Shown one piece after another: positions 35,820-45,369 of a stretch of 64,000 nucleotides of DNA. The position numbers and the translations under genes were made by a program. The notes under the pieces were generated by a model. The model was not told the origin of the DNA and searched no databases. It saw only the letters and a list, made by a program, of their open reading frames with translations. Source of the DNA: Henriciella mobilis (lineage in GTDB: Bacteria > Pseudomonadota > Alphaproteobacteria > Caulobacterales > Hyphomonadaceae). Positions within the stretch are counted from its first letter, which is position 1; each line of letters opens with the position of its first letter. The DNA is taken from positions 885,391 through 949,390 of the forward strand of contig NZ_QWFZ01000003.1 of assembly GCF_003576315.1 (NCBI RefSeq), written 5' to 3'.

Positions 35820-37189
35820 GTGAAACAACCGACGAGCAGCGCATCACTTCAGCCGACCTGCTGGCCGAACTGCGAGAGGAGCAGCAGAGCTTCCGGTTCC
35901 TGATGACCGCCCTGGCGGCGATTATCGGCATGGCTGCCGTCATCGTGGCTGGCAGCGTGATCTATTTCTACATGGAGCTGTCCGGGCTGAAGTCGCAATA
36001 TGCCGAGCAGACCCGGCTCAACGAGATGAATCTGCGCATCGTCGCCGGCGAGGCCGGGCGCCAGCGCGAGTCCACGCAAGCCGCCATTGTCGCCATCCGC
36101 GAAGAGAATGAAGCGGCCCGCCGGCAGGCCGAACTCGCCCGGGAAATCCAGCGGGCCGACTCGGTCAAGCAGGCCGCCGGCTACAAGGAAAACGCGATCG
36201 AGCTCGCGCAGAAGCACTTTCTCGGCATCCCGCTCAATGAGGTGACCTCGCAGGTGATCGCGGTTGTGCTCCGCGCCGACGGGACCGATGGCGAGCTATT
36301 GTCGTCCGCCGACCGGCTGATGTTGCATGCGGCGCTGGAGGATTGGGGCGACCAGAACAGCGAGGCGGTGCGCACCGCGCTCAACACGCTTTACCAGGAC
36401 GGTGAAAGCCTGGCTGACCAGGCACGCGGCGCGGCTGGTCTTGCGGCGCTGGAATATCGCTCTGCCAGCGACAATTCGCTCGGCTGGAACCGGGGCTGCT
36501 CGACGGTCGTCGACTATGTGAACCAGGCCTCTGCGCGCGGCCTCGAAGCACCAATGCTGTTGCTCTGGAAAGGCCAGTGCCTGCGCAAGCGCGGCGATGC
36601 GCTGACGGCTTACCAGGCCTTCAGCAAGGCGGCGACCATGCTGGAAGGCGGCGATTTCGAGGAGACGCTGTTGCACGCCCAGCTCGCCCATCACGGCGTC
36701 GGCACGACGCTGGTTGCCCTTGTCGCCAGCGAGGAACTCCCGCCCGGTGAGGACTCCGAGACGGCGCTGCAGGAAGCCCTGTCGGAGCTGCGCGAAGCCG
36801 CCCGAATCCGCGGCGAGCGCGGCGCGACCTCGGTCGGTGTGGCCTACACGGAAGAGAATATCGGATTCATCCATATCCTCGACCGGGACTGGCAGGCCGC
36901 GCTTGAGCACACCAAGCGCATCGACGACATTCTCCCGCTCGCGTGGAACCTGACCGTTCGCCACATCGCAGCAATGGAGAATGAAAAGGCGCTGAAGAGC
37001 GCCGGGGCATCGCGCGACGAGATCCGGAAAATGCAGACGATCCAGAACGATACCCGCCTCGTGCTCGGCCTGATGGAATGCAACCAGATCGACCGGCCTG
37101 AGCTGAAGCGCCTCTTGCCGCCGCGCTACAGCAGCACGGTCGACGACCTCTCGCGCCACTGCGACGCCGACGCCGGCGGGTCGCTATGA
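35816..37189 (+). CDS. Membrane-anchored TPR-like protein of unknown function
   Basis: A 457-residue protein: a short cytoplasmic start, one transmembrane helix (about 30-55), a coiled coil (residues 60-125) and a large C-terminal region of paired helices typical of TPR/Sel1-like repeats (e.g. LRKRGDALTAYQAFSKAATMLEGG). Cysteines at positions around 227, 250 and near the end (DLSRHC) are unusual in the family and could form disulfides. The gene is the second of a coupled pair with the small membrane protein upstream. Role unknown, perhaps assembly of an envelope complex. Confidence 0.74.
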   Translation: MSETTDEQRITSADLLAELREEQQSFRFLMTALAAIIGMAAVIVAGSVIYFYMELSGLKSQYAEQTRLNEMNLRIVAGEAGRQRESTQAAIVAIREENEAARRQAELAREIQRADSVKQAAGYKENAIELAQKHFLGIPLNEVTSQVIAVVLRADGTDGELLSSADRLMLHAALEDWGDQNSEAVRTALNTLYQDGESLADQARGAAGLAALEYRSASDNSLGWNRGCSTVVDYVNQASARGLEAPMLLLWKGQCLRKRGDALTAYQAFSKAATMLEGGDFEETLLHAQLAHHGVGTTLVALVASEELPPGEDSETALQEALSELREAARIRGERGATSVGVAYTEENIGFIHILDRDWQAALEHTKRIDDILPLAWNLTVRHIAAMENEKALKSAGASRDEIRKMQTIQNDTRLVLGLMECNQIDRPELKRLLPPRYSSTVDDLSRHCDADAGGSL

Positions 37190-37834
37190 TGCACTGGAGG
37201 TGCTACTCGAAATCCAACAGCGGGCATTCGGAGGAGCCGATCATTCTGGATGGCAAATTGTCAGCTTCTGAGACGAAGCTTTACGTGAAATTCGTTGGCT
37301 GACTTAATGTCCAATAGTCAGGAATTCTGCTCGGCTTTGCCGCCTGGGGTCACCGTAAAATTAGGAGGCTGACTAGGCGGTTCCGGCGCGTTTTGTATGT
37401 ACTCAGCAAGAACTTCGAAGATAGGATTTTTGGATGAAGCCCATGAATTCACTAATTCTTCGACCCGTTCTGGCCCAACCTCTTTTGAGGTTTCATAAAG
37501 CTGCCAGCTGAGCTGCGTGACACTTCTGATCATCAGCTTCTGAAAATCCATCTGATTATCCATCACGGTGTTCCTCGGACGGCCGAACGTCATTATCCCG
37601 AGAGCAATCAAAACAGTCTAACATTTTTACGCTGCTAAATTGAGCCGCCCTTGTGCGTGGCAATTACGTTACTATGCGGCCTGCCTATAAGTCGGAAGCG
37701 AGTCTTCTTGGTAGGCTGTTGTTTAAACAGTCGAGCTCTATAACCGCCTCCATTTGTGGGGAGAAGAGAGTTTATTGAACTCAGCGCAGCCCCAAGTTTC
37801 TCATGGCATTGAGTGCCAAACAAAAAATGGTACT
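37190..37834. other. AT-richer, mostly non-coding 645-bp stretch
   Basis: Two sampled 60-base lines in this stretch have about 47-48% GC, against the higher GC of the genes around it. It contains the small ORF at 37318-37563, an 8-bp palindrome GTTTAAAC at 37722-37729 and no other credible gene. The composition change suggests an acquired or relic segment between the TPR-like gene and recF. Confidence 0.6.
37318..37563 (-). CDS. Small protein of unknown function in AT-richer island
   Basis: An 81-residue ORF: a helical, acidic first half (MDNQMDFQKLMIRSVTQLSW..SKEVGPERVEELVNSWASS) and a proline-rich end (APEPPSQPPNFTVTPGG). GAGGAA about eight bases before the ATG at 37563 supports translation; an upstream in-frame start at 37611 also exists. 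No homologue recognised. It lies in DNA of clearly lower GC than its neighbours, so it may be a recent or foreign gene. Confidence 0.45.
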   Translation of the reverse strand: MDNQMDFQKLMIRSVTQLSWQLYETSKEVGPERVEELVNSWASSKNPIFEVLAEYIQNAPEPPSQPPNFTVTPGGKAEQNS

Positions 37835-38944
37835 TTAAACCTTCACTGCTTTACCATCTTGGACCTCAAAACGCTGTGCGCGGTCCCAGAAGGCCTCGAA
37901 GAGGAAGGCTTCCGTGCCCGTCAGCCAGGCCTGGCCGCCCAGTGCGCAAAGCTCGTCGAACAGGGCCGCGCGGCGGTCGGCATCGAGGTGGGCAGCGGCC
38001 TCGTCCAGCAGCAGGATGGGCGAGGGCCCCTCGCCGTCTTTCGCTAGCGCTGCAGCAGAAGCGAGGATGAGCCCGATGAGCAGCGCTTTCTGCTGGCCGG
38101 TCGAGGCATCGCCCGCAGGCATGCCGGTGGGGCGGTGGATGACAGAAAGATCGGTACGGTGCGGGCCGGAAAGCGTCCGTCCGGCGGCCATGTCGCGGCG
38201 GCGCCCGGTGCGCAGAGCCTCGGTCAGGGTTTCGAAGATGCTCTTGAAGTCCTCGCCCGCCATGGCAGCCTGCTCGGCTTCGCCATCGAGGGAAAGATCG
38301 CCCTTCGGAAAGAAGCCTTCGGGCCGGGCATCGACGGCAGCTTGCAGCGCTTCCAGGACATGGGCGCGGTTCACCGCAATCTCGGCGCCCGCTTCGGCCA
38401 TCCGCGTCTCGATGGCATCGGCCCAGGCCGGGTCGACATGGCCGCGCTCGAGCAGCGCATTTCGCTCGCGCATCGCGCGTTCGTATCGCGCTGCCGCCGT
38501 GCCGTGCGAAGGGATATGCGCCATGACCTGCCGGTCGAAAAAGCGCCGCCGGTCTGACGCCCCGCCCCGGAATACCCCGTCCATGGCGGGCGTCAGCCAG
38601 ACGATGCGGATCAGTTCGGCAAGGTCGGAGGCCTGGCTCGGTGCGCCATCGATCCGCACGACGCGCTTGGAGCTGGTGCCGTCGGTTTCGAGGCCGACGC
38701 CGATCCGGCGGTCATCGACGGTTGCCGAGATGGTCCAGGCGCCGCCGGCATCGTGGCGGGCAAGATCGGCGAGGGTTGCGCTTCGAAGCCCGCGTCCGGG
38801 GCCGAGCTGGGAGACCGCTTCGAGCAGGTTCGTCTTGCCCGCGCCATTCGGGCCGAACAGGCAGACATGCCGCCCATCGAGATCGAGCGACAGCGTCTCG
38901 TAGTTGCGGAAATCCTTGAGGCGCAGGCGGGTAAGGGCGGTCAT
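37835..38944 (-). CDS. recF: DNA replication and repair protein RecF
   Basis: A 369-residue RecF of the SMC-like ATPase family. Walker A GPNGAGKTNLLEAV at residues 31-44, then GRGLRSA, and the signature with Walker B: LSGPHRTDL, ASTGQQKALLIGLILA and PILLLDEAAAHLD. It loads RecA at gaps via RecOR. It is directly downstream of dnaN on the same strand, nine bases separating them. The C-terminal end adjoins the AT-richer island. Confidence 0.95.
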   Translation of the reverse strand: MTALTRLRLKDFRNYETLSLDLDGRHVCLFGPNGAGKTNLLEAVSQLGPGRGLRSATLADLARHDAGGAWTISATVDDRRIGVGLETDGTSSKRVVRIDGAPSQASDLAELIRIVWLTPAMDGVFRGGASDRRRFFDRQVMAHIPSHGTAAARYERAMRERNALLERGHVDPAWADAIETRMAEAGAEIAVNRAHVLEALQAAVDARPEGFFPKGDLSLDGEAEQAAMAGEDFKSIFETLTEALRTGRRRDMAAGRTLSGPHRTDLSVIHRPTGMPAGDASTGQQKALLIGLILASAAALAKDGEGPSPILLLDEAAAHLDADRRAALFDELCALGGQAWLTGTEAFLFEAFWDRAQRFEVQDGKAVKV

Positions 38945-38953
38945 CGCCCCCGC

Positions 38954-40072
38954 TTACACCCGAAGCGGCATGAGCACATAACGGCAGGCCGCATCGCCCG
39001 GATCGAGGATCAGCGCCGGGGAGGCTGGATCATTGAGCAGGAATTCTGCGTCCTCGGCTTCGATCTGGGCGGTCACGTCGAGCAGGTATTTCGCGTTGAA
39101 GCCGATCTCCATCGGCTCTTCACTATACTCGCACTCGATCTCCTCGTGGCCCTGTCCGGTCTCGGCGGAGTTCACCGCGAGGATGACCTTGCCCGGTTCG
39201 ATCGACAGCTTCACCGAGCGCGAGCGTTCGGCCGAAACGGTCGAGACGCGGTCGACGGCGGCTTCGAAGGACTTGTTGTCGATGACAAGGCGCTTGTCAT
39301 TGCCCTTAGGAATGACGCGCGCATAGTCCGGGAAGGAGCCGTCGATGAGCTTGGAGGTCAGGACGGCGCGGCCCGCGCGGAAGACGATCTTGGTGTCCGA
39401 AACGGCGATCGAGACGTCGCCGTCGACCTGGTCGATCAGGCGGCGCACCTCTCCGATCGCCTTGCGCGGGACGATGACGCCTTCAATGCCCTCGGCGCCT
39501 TTCGGGGCCGGGGCATCAGCGAGGGCCAGGCGGTGGCCGTCAGTCGCGACCGTGCGCAGGACCTTTTTCCCGTCGCTATCGGCGGCGTGGAAATAGACGC
39601 CGTTTAGATAGTAGCGGGTTTCTTCGGTCGAGATGGCAAAGCGCGTCTTGTCGATCAGACGGCGCAGGTCGCCCGCATCGAGGTCGAACTTGATGGCGCT
39701 GTCATCGCCGGTCATGGTCTGGAAATCGGTTGCCGGCAGGGTCGGCAGAGCGAATTGCGAGCGGCCCGAGCGGATGGAAAGACGGCGGTTCTCCGGGTTC
39801 AGCTCCAGTTCGACATCGGCGCCAGCTGGCAGCTTGCGAACCACATCGAAGAGCGTTCCGGCCGGCGCGGTGATTGCGCCCTCGCTGGACACCTGGGCAT
39901 CGGCGCTGTCTACCGCCTCAATGTCGAGGTCGGTCGCCACGAAGGTGACTTCCGGCCCTTTCGCCTCGATCAGCACGTTGGACAGGATCGGAATCGTATT
40001 GCGCCGCTCCACCACGTTCTGCACGTGAGACAGTGCGTTCAGGAGGTCGCTTCTCTCGATCGTCAACTTCAT
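38954..40072 (-). CDS. dnaN: DNA polymerase III beta sliding clamp
   Basis: A 372-residue clamp with the usual three-domain structure: MKLTIERSDLLNALSHVQNVVERRNTIPILSNVLIEA at the start, LPATDFQTM, RYYLNGVYFHA, and the C-terminal LMPLRV that helps form the partner-binding pocket. The ATG at 40072 is preceded by an in-frame TTG that I do not use. Standard neighbour of dnaA (about 175 bases upstream) and recF. Confidence 0.97.
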   Translation of the reverse strand: MKLTIERSDLLNALSHVQNVVERRNTIPILSNVLIEAKGPEVTFVATDLDIEAVDSADAQVSSEGAITAPAGTLFDVVRKLPAGADVELELNPENRRLSIRSGRSQFALPTLPATDFQTMTGDDSAIKFDLDAGDLRRLIDKTRFAISTEETRYYLNGVYFHAADSDGKKVLRTVATDGHRLALADAPAPKGAEGIEGVIVPRKAIGEVRRLIDQVDGDVSIAVSDTKIVFRAGRAVLTSKLIDGSFPDYARVIPKGNDKRLVIDNKSFEAAVDRVSTVSAERSRSVKLSIEPGKVILAVNSAETGQGHEEIECEYSEEPMEIGFNAKYLLDVTAQIEAEDAEFLLNDPASPALILDPGDAACRYVLMPLRV

Positions 40073-40248
40073 CAATCAGCCCATATGCCGAGGCGGTCTT
40101 CCGGTCGCCGCCTTGTCCTCGTTGCCTGTAACCGTTCCGCCGAATGCGAATCGGCCCGCTCCTCGAAAGAAGCGGGCCGGATACCCTTGTCAAAATTGGC
40201 CAAATTGCAAGCCCCCGTCAGCCGGTTGAGGGCCGGATTCTGGGGAAA

Positions 40249-41715
40249 TCAGCAGTTGCCTTCAGCCTGTATCTCGAAGACCATCTCCCGGACGCGCTCG
40301 ACATCGCGGATCATGTCCGGATCGTCCTGCATCTCTTCCTTCACCTTGCGCCATGCGTGCAGCACGGTCGTGTGGTCCTTCTTGTTGAAGGCCCGGGCGA
40401 TCTGGGGATACGACTTGTCGGTCATTTCCCGGCAGAGATACATGGCGATCTGGCGTGGATAGCAGATCGAGCGGGACTTGTTGGCGCTTTCGATCTCGGT
40501 CTTGCTGAGCCCGAAAACACGCATCGCTGCCCGCTTGATATTGTCGAGCGACGGGGCCTGATACTCGCCCTGCTGGCGGCGGAGCACCGTGACCAGCATG
40601 TCCGTGTCCGGCTCAACCTCGCCATAGCCGGTTTCCGTCTGCAGCGTCCAAAGGACACCGCACAGCTCCCGGCCGGGGCCGCGAACGGTCGACACGATGC
40701 GGTCGATCATTTCCTCGGTCAGCTCGAAGTTCGGCTGGTCCTCGCGGATCATCGCAGCGTGAAGACGCACGATCTCGCGGCGCATTTCCTGGTCCGGGAG
40801 GCCGACCTCACTGGAAGCTGCGCCCATGATCTCGCCGCGCATGCGCTGGGAAAAACCCTTCAGGTCACCTGGTGCCTCATCAGCTGTCAGGACGACGCGT
40901 CCGCCCTCCTTGGTAACAGACCGGATGGTCGCGAAGAAGGCATCGTCCGTCTTGGCCTTGCCGGCGATCCACTGAAGGTCGTCGATCAGCAGCAGGTCAT
41001 TGTTACGGACCCACTTCTTCAGGTCGCGCGTGTCGCGGGCCATGGCGCCATCGACATAGGCGGTGACGAATTCTTCCGCGGTCATGTAGGTCACGCGGCG
41101 TCCATCATCGAGATGCAGGACGGCGTTCTCGATGGCGCGCAGGATATGGGTCTTGCCCGTGCCCTGCCGGCCATAGATCAGAGACACATCCGCCCCGCGC
41201 TTTCCGCCGACAATCTCCATGGCGAGGCCGACGGCCCGCTTGTTGGTGTCACCGGTAACAAGGTTGGCGAATGTCATGCCCGGCACGCCCTCGGAACGCT
41301 CCGTACCGGCGGTCTCTTCCGCATTGACTGTCTGCCGCTTTTCGACCGACCAGGGATTGTCGACGAGATCGCGTGTACTGGCCGGAATATCCTTCCAGCA
41401 AGCGATCTGCAGCGCCCGGCCCTTCGGATCCGACTTGCGCCAGATGCGTTTGAGCAGCGGACGATGATTGCTGTTGATACGGTCAAAAGCGAGCTGGTCT
41501 CGTGCAGCAATCAGGACAACGTCATCGACTTCCGCAACAAAGCGCAGATCCGCGATCCACTTGTCGAAGTCCTCGGCAGGAATCCGAACGCGGGTATCGT
41601 TCAAAACCGTATCCCAGATCTCCTTGCCGCGATGAACATCCTTGCCGTCTTTGCCGGTCTGTCCATCTTCGTGTCCGTTCTTGCCCCATCTGCCAGATTC
41701 TTCATGGCGCCCCAT
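40249..41715 (-). CDS. dnaA: Chromosomal replication initiator DnaA, divergent
   Basis: A 488-residue DnaA. An unusual Gly/Asp/Lys-rich extension fills residues 1-28, then domain I (EIWDTVLNDTRVRIPAEDFDKWI), a short domain II, the AAA+ core with Walker A GRQGTGKTH (182-190; normally GGVGLGKTH) and Walker B LLLIDDLQW, and domain IV with SRSICYPRQIAMYL. The DNA-binding signature, usually GGRDHTTV, reads NKKDHTTV (444-451). Base-contacting Asp-His-Thr residues are kept. AAGGGGAAG precedes the ATG. Initiates replication; co-directional with dnaN. Confidence 0.95.
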   Translation of the reverse strand: MGRHEESGRWGKNGHEDGQTGKDGKDVHRGKEIWDTVLNDTRVRIPAEDFDKWIADLRFVAEVDDVVLIAARDQLAFDRINSNHRPLLKRIWRKSDPKGRALQIACWKDIPASTRDLVDNPWSVEKRQTVNAEETAGTERSEGVPGMTFANLVTGDTNKRAVGLAMEIVGGKRGADVSLIYGRQGTGKTHILRAIENAVLHLDDGRRVTYMTAEEFVTAYVDGAMARDTRDLKKWVRNNDLLLIDDLQWIAGKAKTDDAFFATIRSVTKEGGRVVLTADEAPGDLKGFSQRMRGEIMGAASSEVGLPDQEMRREIVRLHAAMIREDQPNFELTEEMIDRIVSTVRGPGRELCGVLWTLQTETGYGEVEPDTDMLVTVLRRQQGEYQAPSLDNIKRAAMRVFGLSKTEIESANKSRSICYPRQIAMYLCREMTDKSYPQIARAFNKKDHTTVLHAWRKVKEEMQDDPDMIRDVERVREMVFEIQAEGNC

Positions 41716-41784
41716 AGGAACTTCCCCTTTCCTGTGTTTTTCTGTTCCATCTCCTGTTGCCGATCAGAACACGCGAACCCTGTT

Positions 41785-41802
41785 CGGATCCTTCGGGATC
41801 CG
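41785..41802 (-). repeat. Hairpin in the dnaA leader
   Basis: CGGATCC-TTCG-GGATCCG forms a seven-base stem with a four-base loop, 70-87 bases before the dnaA ATG and therefore probably inside its leader RNA, where it could affect stability or expression. Confidence 0.65.
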
Positions 41803-41981
41803 TCACCAAAATACTCGGTACAGGGACTTTTTTCCGTCGCGGGTTAACTAAACCACACGGCTTCAGAGCCTGTCCAGCTGACTTTTTTCCAAATTAGGTG
41901 AGAAACCATCTTGAAACTCTTGTGACGGCCGAAAACCGCAAAAGATTCAAAGAAGAAAAAAATACACAAGGCTGCTCATTT

Positions 41982-42019
41982 TAATGCAAACGCATCGTAC
42001 CCATTATTTGTACGCATTA
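41982..42019. repeat. Interrupted inverted repeat upstream of dnaA
   Basis: TAATGC (41982-41987) pairs with GCATTA (42014-42019) and GTAC (41997-42000) with GTAC (42010-42013); the left arm has an extra nine bases between its two parts. This may be a protein-binding site in the origin/promoter region. Confidence 0.4.
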
Positions 42020-42112
42020 TGTTCTGTCAACTTTTTGGCCTCTAAAAGCCTGTGAAAATCAGCCTTTTTGTTATCAGGTTTGCATCCTTGTCACGTTTGT
42101 TTCAGGCAGCAA

Positions 42113-42142
42113 AAGACCTGCATGGCGAGCCATGCAGGTCTT
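42113..42142 (-). terminator. Rho-independent terminator of rpsT
   Basis: A perfect 13-base stem (AAGACCTGCATGG with CCATGCAGGTCTT, loop CGAG on the plus strand) lies about 40 bases past the rpsT stop and is followed on the minus strand by TTGC. It separates rpsT from the dnaA promoter region. Confidence 0.88.
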
Positions 42143-42179
42143 GCATTTTTGCAGTTTTGTGAACACGCCTGAAGCGTGT

Positions 42180-42443
42180 TCAGCCCATCGCTTTCACACG
42201 TGCGGAAAGGCGGGAAATCTTGCGGGCCGAAGTGTTCTTGTGAATGACACCCTTGCCGGCAGCGCGCATGATTTCCGGCTGGGCTTCCTTCAGCGCTTCG
42301 GCTGCGGCCTTCTGGTCACCAGAAGCGATCGCTTCCTCGACCTTGCGGATATAGGTACGCATGCGCGAGCGGCGCGCAGTGTTCACTTCGGTACGGCGCG
42401 CGATCTTGCGCACCATCTTCTTGGCTGAGCGGGTATTCGCCAT
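42180..42443 (-). CDS. rpsT: 30S ribosomal protein S20
   Basis: An 87-residue S20, starting [39 protein letters not shown] and ending [24 protein letters not shown], the normal length and basic composition. The ATG at 42443 has AGGAG seven bases upstream. It precedes dnaA on the same strand, as in many alphaproteobacteria, but a strong terminator follows it. Confidence 0.97.
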   Translation of the reverse strand: MANTRSAKKMVRKIARRTEVNTARRSRMRTYIRKVEEAIASGDQKAAAEALKEAQPEIMRAAGKGVIHKNTSARKISRLSARVKAMG

Positions 42444-42551
42444 CAATAACTCCTGAGTGTCCGGTCGGACGCAAGCGGCGGACATACCCAAAGGCCTCAG
42501 TGCAGTCAACCGGAACAAGCGGCCATGTCTGCATAAAGCGCGGTGAGGCGC

Positions 42552-43328
42552 CTAGCGGTTGTTGAAGTGCGGCTCGCGCTTCTCCACGAAGGCTTCCATG
42601 CCTTCCTTCTGGTCTTCGGTCGCGAACAGGGAATGGAAGAGACGCCGTTCGAACATCACACCCTGGCTGAGCGTGGTTTCATAAGCGGTATTCACCATTT
42701 CCTTGGTCATCATCGCAGCAGCGCGCGGCATCGACGCAATCTTGCGTGCAACGGTGCGGGCTTCCTCCAGCAGGTCGTCTGTCGGGACGACGCGGGAGAC
42801 AAGGCCGCAGCGCTCGGCTTCAGCGGCGTCCATCATCCGGCCGGTGAGGCACATTTCCATCGCCTTGGACTTGCCGGCAAAGCGGGTAAGGCGCTGGGTG
42901 CCGCCTGCGCCGGGTGAAACGCCGATCGTGATTTCCGGCTGGCCGAACTTGGCATTCTCGGCGGCCAGGATGAAGTCGCACATCATGGCCAGTTCGCAGC
43001 CGCCGCCCAGCGCATAGCCGGACACAGCCGCGATGACCGGCTTGCGCATGCGTGAGGCGCGCTCCCAGTTTCGCGTGATGAAGTCTTTATAGTATGCGTC
43101 GAGATAGGACTGCTCGCGCATTTCCTTGATGTCTGCGCCTGCCGCGAACGCTTTCTTGGACCCGGTTATCACAATGCATCCGATCGAGGCATCGGCGTCG
43201 AAGCGATCAAGTGCCTCGGTCAGTTCATCCATCAGCTGATTGTTGAAAGCGTTGAGCGCGTCTGGCCGATTGAGGGTGACGATCGCGATGGCTTCGTCGA
43301 CTTCGGTCAGAAGTGTTTCATATGCCAT
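42552..43328 (-). CDS. Enoyl-CoA hydratase (crotonase family)
   Basis: A 258-residue crotonase. [31 protein letters not shown] (oxyanion hole), [19 protein letters not shown], and [23 protein letters not shown] (Glu-Gly region) match classic short-chain enoyl-CoA hydratases, which have the two catalytic Glu residues near EL and EI. It probably acts in beta-oxidation. The start at 43328 is the M in [11 protein letters not shown], preferred over the in-frame ATG at 43448 for its ribosome-site-like CGGAACC. Single gene between rpsT and ggt. Confidence 0.93.
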   Translation of the reverse strand: MAYETLLTEVDEAIAIVTLNRPDALNAFNNQLMDELTEALDRFDADASIGCIVITGSKKAFAAGADIKEMREQSYLDAYYKDFITRNWERASRMRKPVIAAVSGYALGGGCELAMMCDFILAAENAKFGQPEITIGVSPGAGGTQRLTRFAGKSKAMEMCLTGRMMDAAEAERCGLVSRVVPTDDLLEEARTVARKIASMPRAAAMMTKEMVNTAYETTLSQGVMFERRLFHSLFATEDQKEGMEAFVEKREPHFNNR

Positions 43329-43431
43329 GATGGGTTCCGTCTTGTGTCCTGCTTGCTTTTTGCGGTCTCCGCCGCAAGTCTCGCGTGGCATACGGGAATA
43401 TGCGTCCGGCGTCGATAGGGAGTGACCAGTC

Positions 43432-45363
43432 ATGAAATTCACCAGCAAACTGACCGTAATCGCGGGGGCATGTGCAGCGCTCGCCCTGTCGGGGTGTGTT
43501 TATGTGCAGGCATCATCCAGCGACCGCGCCGATGAAGAGCGCGTCCAGGCCGCGCCGCCCATTATTGCCGAGGCTCCAGCGCTCGACACGGCGACGGGGC
43601 CGGGAGACCGGATGCCTTCCGGACGCGATCTTGGCGTCCGTTCAGCTGTCGTTGCACCGAATGCGGCTGCCGCGACCGCCCATCCGCTGGCCACCCAGAC
43701 GGCGCTCGACACAATGAAGGCGGGCGGCAATGCTGTTGATGCGGCCATCGCCGCAAATGCCATGCTGGGCCTTGTCGAGCCGACAGGAAACGGCATTGGC
43801 GGTGATCTGTTCGCCATCGTCTGGGATCCGAAGACCCAGCAGCTCTACGGCTATAATGGCTCCGGCCGCTCAGCCATGGGCGCGACCCTGGAAGACATGC
43901 AGGCCAAGGCCGACGAATTCATGGACGGCGAGGAAATCCCGCCATACGGGGCGGCCTCCGTCACCGTACCGGGCACGGTCGATGGCTGGTACGCCCTGCA
44001 TGAGCGCTTCGGTAAGCGCCTAATGAACGAGAACCTCGAACCGGCGATCCGCTATGCCCGCGAAGGTGCGCCGATCCCGGAAGTCATCGCCTTCTATTGG
44101 AGCTATGGTCCGAAACGGTATGCGCCGGCATATGAAAGCGGCATGCTGGAAGAGTATGACAATGCGAAAGAGACCTATTTTTCGCCGACCCCGGTCGAGG
44201 GCTCGCTTTTCCGCAATCCAGACCTCGCCGACACGCTGGAGCGCATCGCCTATAAGGGACGCGACGAATTCTACACCGGCGAGACGGCCCACATCATGGC
44301 CGACTATTTCGAGCGGATCGGCGGCTACCTCACCTATGAAGACTTCGCGAACCATGAAGGCGAATGGGTCGAGCCGCTTTGCGTCTCTTATAGAGACGAG
44401 GTGAAACTCTGCGAGCTGCCGCCGAACACGCAGGGCGTTGCCGCGCTCCAGATGCTGCAGATGCTTGAGCGGTTTGACCTACGCAGCATGGGCTTCGGCT
44501 CGGCCGACAGCCTGGTCGCGCAGATCGAGGCCAAGCGCCTTGCCTTCGCTGACCGGGCCAAGAGTTATGCCGACCCGGAATTCGCGGGGATTGATCCGAG
44601 TGTCTTCATTCGTGAAGGCTACAACGCTGAACGTGCCGGCCTGATCGATATCAAAAAGCCGATGGCTAGCGTTGACGCCGGGATGGACTTTGCCGCGGAT
44701 GCCAAGCTTGAAGACGGTGACACGACCTATCTGACCGTCACCGACAGCGACGGCATGATGGTGTCGCTGATCCAGTCAAATTATCGCGGGATGGGTTCCG
44801 GCCTTGTGGCAGACACGCTGGGGTTCATGTTCCAGGATCGCGGCCAGCTTTTCAGCCTCGATCCAGACCACCCGAACGTTTTCGAGCCCGGCAAGCGGCC
44901 TTTCCATACGATCATTCCGGCCTTCGCCTTCAAGAAAGACATGCCCGGCTGCCAGGTCCGCGCCGTCGCGCCGGAGCTGGCCTGCCCCTATGAGCCGTGG
45001 ATGAGCTTCGGCCTGATGGGCGGGGGCATGCAGCCGCAGGGCCATGTCCAGATCATCCTCAACCTCGTCGATTTCGACATGGGTCTGCAGGAAGCCGGTG
45101 ATGCGGCCCGTTGGGAACATAGGGGCGGTTGCGAGCCGACGGATGATTACACCGGCGATTCCTGCGAAAGCGACATGGGTGTTGTCCACCTCGAAAGCGG
45201 TATTCCGGAAGCCACCCGCGCCGAGCTGGAGCGCCGCGGCTATACGGTCGAATGCTGCGAGGCCAATGGCGGGGGCTACCAGGCCATCGCTCGCGACTTT
45301 GACAGTGGGGCCTGGATCGCAGCGACTGAAATGCGCAAGGATGGCAATGCCGACGGCTACTGA
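43432..45363 (+). CDS. ggt: Gamma-glutamyltransferase, lipoprotein-anchored
   Basis: A 643-residue GGT precursor. Lipobox L-S-G-C (cysteine 22). The large subunit has [27 protein letters not shown] near 102 and NGSGRSAM; the autoprocessing Thr is Thr431 in DTTYLTVTD (compare TTHYSVVD, Thr391, in E. coli), followed by [12 protein letters not shown]. The small subunit carries [15 protein letters not shown]. It cleaves gamma-glutamyl bonds of glutathione in the periplasm. AGGGAG precedes the ATG. Unusual for GGT is its lipid anchor. Confidence 0.92.
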   Translation: MKFTSKLTVIAGACAALALSGCVYVQASSSDRADEERVQAAPPIIAEAPALDTATGPGDRMPSGRDLGVRSAVVAPNAAAATAHPLATQTALDTMKAGGNAVDAAIAANAMLGLVEPTGNGIGGDLFAIVWDPKTQQLYGYNGSGRSAMGATLEDMQAKADEFMDGEEIPPYGAASVTVPGTVDGWYALHERFGKRLMNENLEPAIRYAREGAPIPEVIAFYWSYGPKRYAPAYESGMLEEYDNAKETYFSPTPVEGSLFRNPDLADTLERIAYKGRDEFYTGETAHIMADYFERIGGYLTYEDFANHEGEWVEPLCVSYRDEVKLCELPPNTQGVAALQMLQMLERFDLRSMGFGSADSLVAQIEAKRLAFADRAKSYADPEFAGIDPSVFIREGYNAERAGLIDIKKPMASVDAGMDFAADAKLEDGDTTYLTVTDSDGMMVSLIQSNYRGMGSGLVADTLGFMFQDRGQLFSLDPDHPNVFEPGKRPFHTIIPAFAFKKDMPGCQVRAVAPELACPYEPWMSFGLMGGGMQPQGHVQIILNLVDFDMGLQEAGDAARWEHRGGCEPTDDYTGDSCESDMGVVHLESGIPEATRAELERRGYTVECCEANGGGYQAIARDFDSGAWIAATEMRKDGNADGY

Positions 45364-45369
45364 GCCGGG

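Larger units (their letters stand above)
41716..42110. other. AT-rich dnaA upstream region, candidate origin/promoter segment
   Basis: About 395 gene-free bases, with a core (41941-42000) at about 33% GC. I see a hairpin at 41785-41802, an 11-bp direct repeat, GACTTTTTTCC (41825-41835 and 41880-41890), GTTAAC near 41843, GATTC at 41944 (GANTC), and a broken inverted repeat at 41982-42019. No canonical DnaA box (TTATNCACA) is present on either strand. Confidence 0.6.

Noticed and set aside
37635..37823. 62-codon minus-strand ORF in the low-GC island
   Set aside because: No ribosome binding site seen and no features; composition of random sequence.
40144..41847. 567-codon open frame on the plus strand
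   Set aside because: Antisense to dnaA, with no recognisable protein motif.
41716..42180. Canonical DnaA boxes (TTATNCACA)
   Set aside because: Scanned on both strands; the best matches, such as TTATCAGGT near 42071 (5 of 9) and ATTTTCACA (6 of 9), are too weak to call.
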